Origin: Portibacter lacus
GTDB lineage: Bacteria > Bacteroidota > Bacteroidia > Chitinophagales > Saprospiraceae
Reading direction: 5' to 3'
Assembly: GCF_021533215.1 (NCBI RefSeq)
Contig: NZ_JAJNKA010000002.1
Span: forward strand, 175,001 to 239,000
DNA length: 64,000 nt
Below are positions 64,000-64,000 of the stretch, piece by piece. Under the pieces are notes generated by a model. That model had not been told where the DNA came from and made no database searches. It saw nothing but the letters and a program-made list of their open reading frames with translations. Numbering within the stretch: the stretch's first letter is position 1; every line of letters starts with the position of its first letter. The position numbers and the translations under genes are program-made.

Positions 64000-64000
64000 T

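Noticed and set aside
1-64000. tRNA, rRNA, CRISPR, prophage or insertion sequence
   Set aside because: No transposase, integrase, phage gene, regular spacer array or cloverleaf-like segment was recognised by reading; a covariance-model search was not possible.

Overview
The window reads as a chromosomal segment of an AT-rich member of the Bacteroidota. Evidence: a SusC/SusD pair, three proteins with type IX secretion (T9SS) C-terminal sorting domains, ribosomal protein S1 with a C-terminal helix-hairpin-helix extension, FG-GAP/c-heme proteins, and repeated matches to the phylum-specific promoter form TTTG-N19/20-TAnnTTTG. The large dockerin/T9SS protein and the FG-GAP/c-heme protein suggest a marine Saprospiria- or Cytophagia-like organism; that finer placement is a guess. 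I saw no rRNA, tRNA, transposase, prophage or CRISPR array.

Layout. 0.5-3 kb: a crtI-crtB carotenoid operon. 3-8 kb: three transglutaminase-like exported proteins. 8.4-14 kb: a stress block with a LOG-family enzyme and four universal stress proteins (Usp); two of these have FNR-like dyads upstream. 14-17.4 kb: a lipoprotein, a small beta-barrel, a methyltransferase and a peroxiredoxin. 17.4-31.4 kb: a sulfur island with a type II sulfide:quinone oxidoreductase, two persulfide dioxygenase-rhodanese fusions, three stand-alone rhodaneses, two YeeE/YedE transporter halves, a porin, a DUF3365 heme lipoprotein, a fifth Usp, a SulP anion transporter, a methyltransferase and small membrane proteins. 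31.6-33.8 kb: rpsA. 34-37 kb: an FG-GAP protein gene with a truncated near-identical partial copy. 37-44 kb: SusD, SusC and a LacI-type regulator. 44-50 kb: a kinase/M23/aminotransferase fusion, an M29 aminopeptidase and a class V aminotransferase. 50-57 kb: secreted T9SS proteins, one apparently 5'-truncated. 57.6-64 kb: an exonuclease, a DUF3052 protein, a serine hydrolase, a large zinc metalloprotease, a beta-barrel and a malic enzyme.

The most interesting signal is regulatory. Three promoters in the sulfur island (genes starting at 21228, 22184 and 26013, minus strand) carry a 14-bp dyad of the form GTAAC-N4-GTTAC, with one mismatch at the second promoter. In each, the dyad lies exactly 22 nt upstream of a TAnnTTTG -7 box. 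That geometry fits a Crp/Fnr-type activator bound around -40. The third dyad also has a near-consensus -7 box at the mirror-image distance facing the DUF1641-SQR genes. A fourth, weaker dyad precedes the methyltransferase-SulP operon. Together they suggest a reactive-sulfur regulon whose regulator lies outside the window.

How the genes could work together (inference): SQR oxidises sulfide to bound persulfide and feeds quinone. Rhodaneses move the sulfane sulfur. The persulfide dioxygenase fusions oxidise it to sulfite or thiosulfate. The YeeE/YedE, SulP and porin proteins move sulfur anions across the two membranes.
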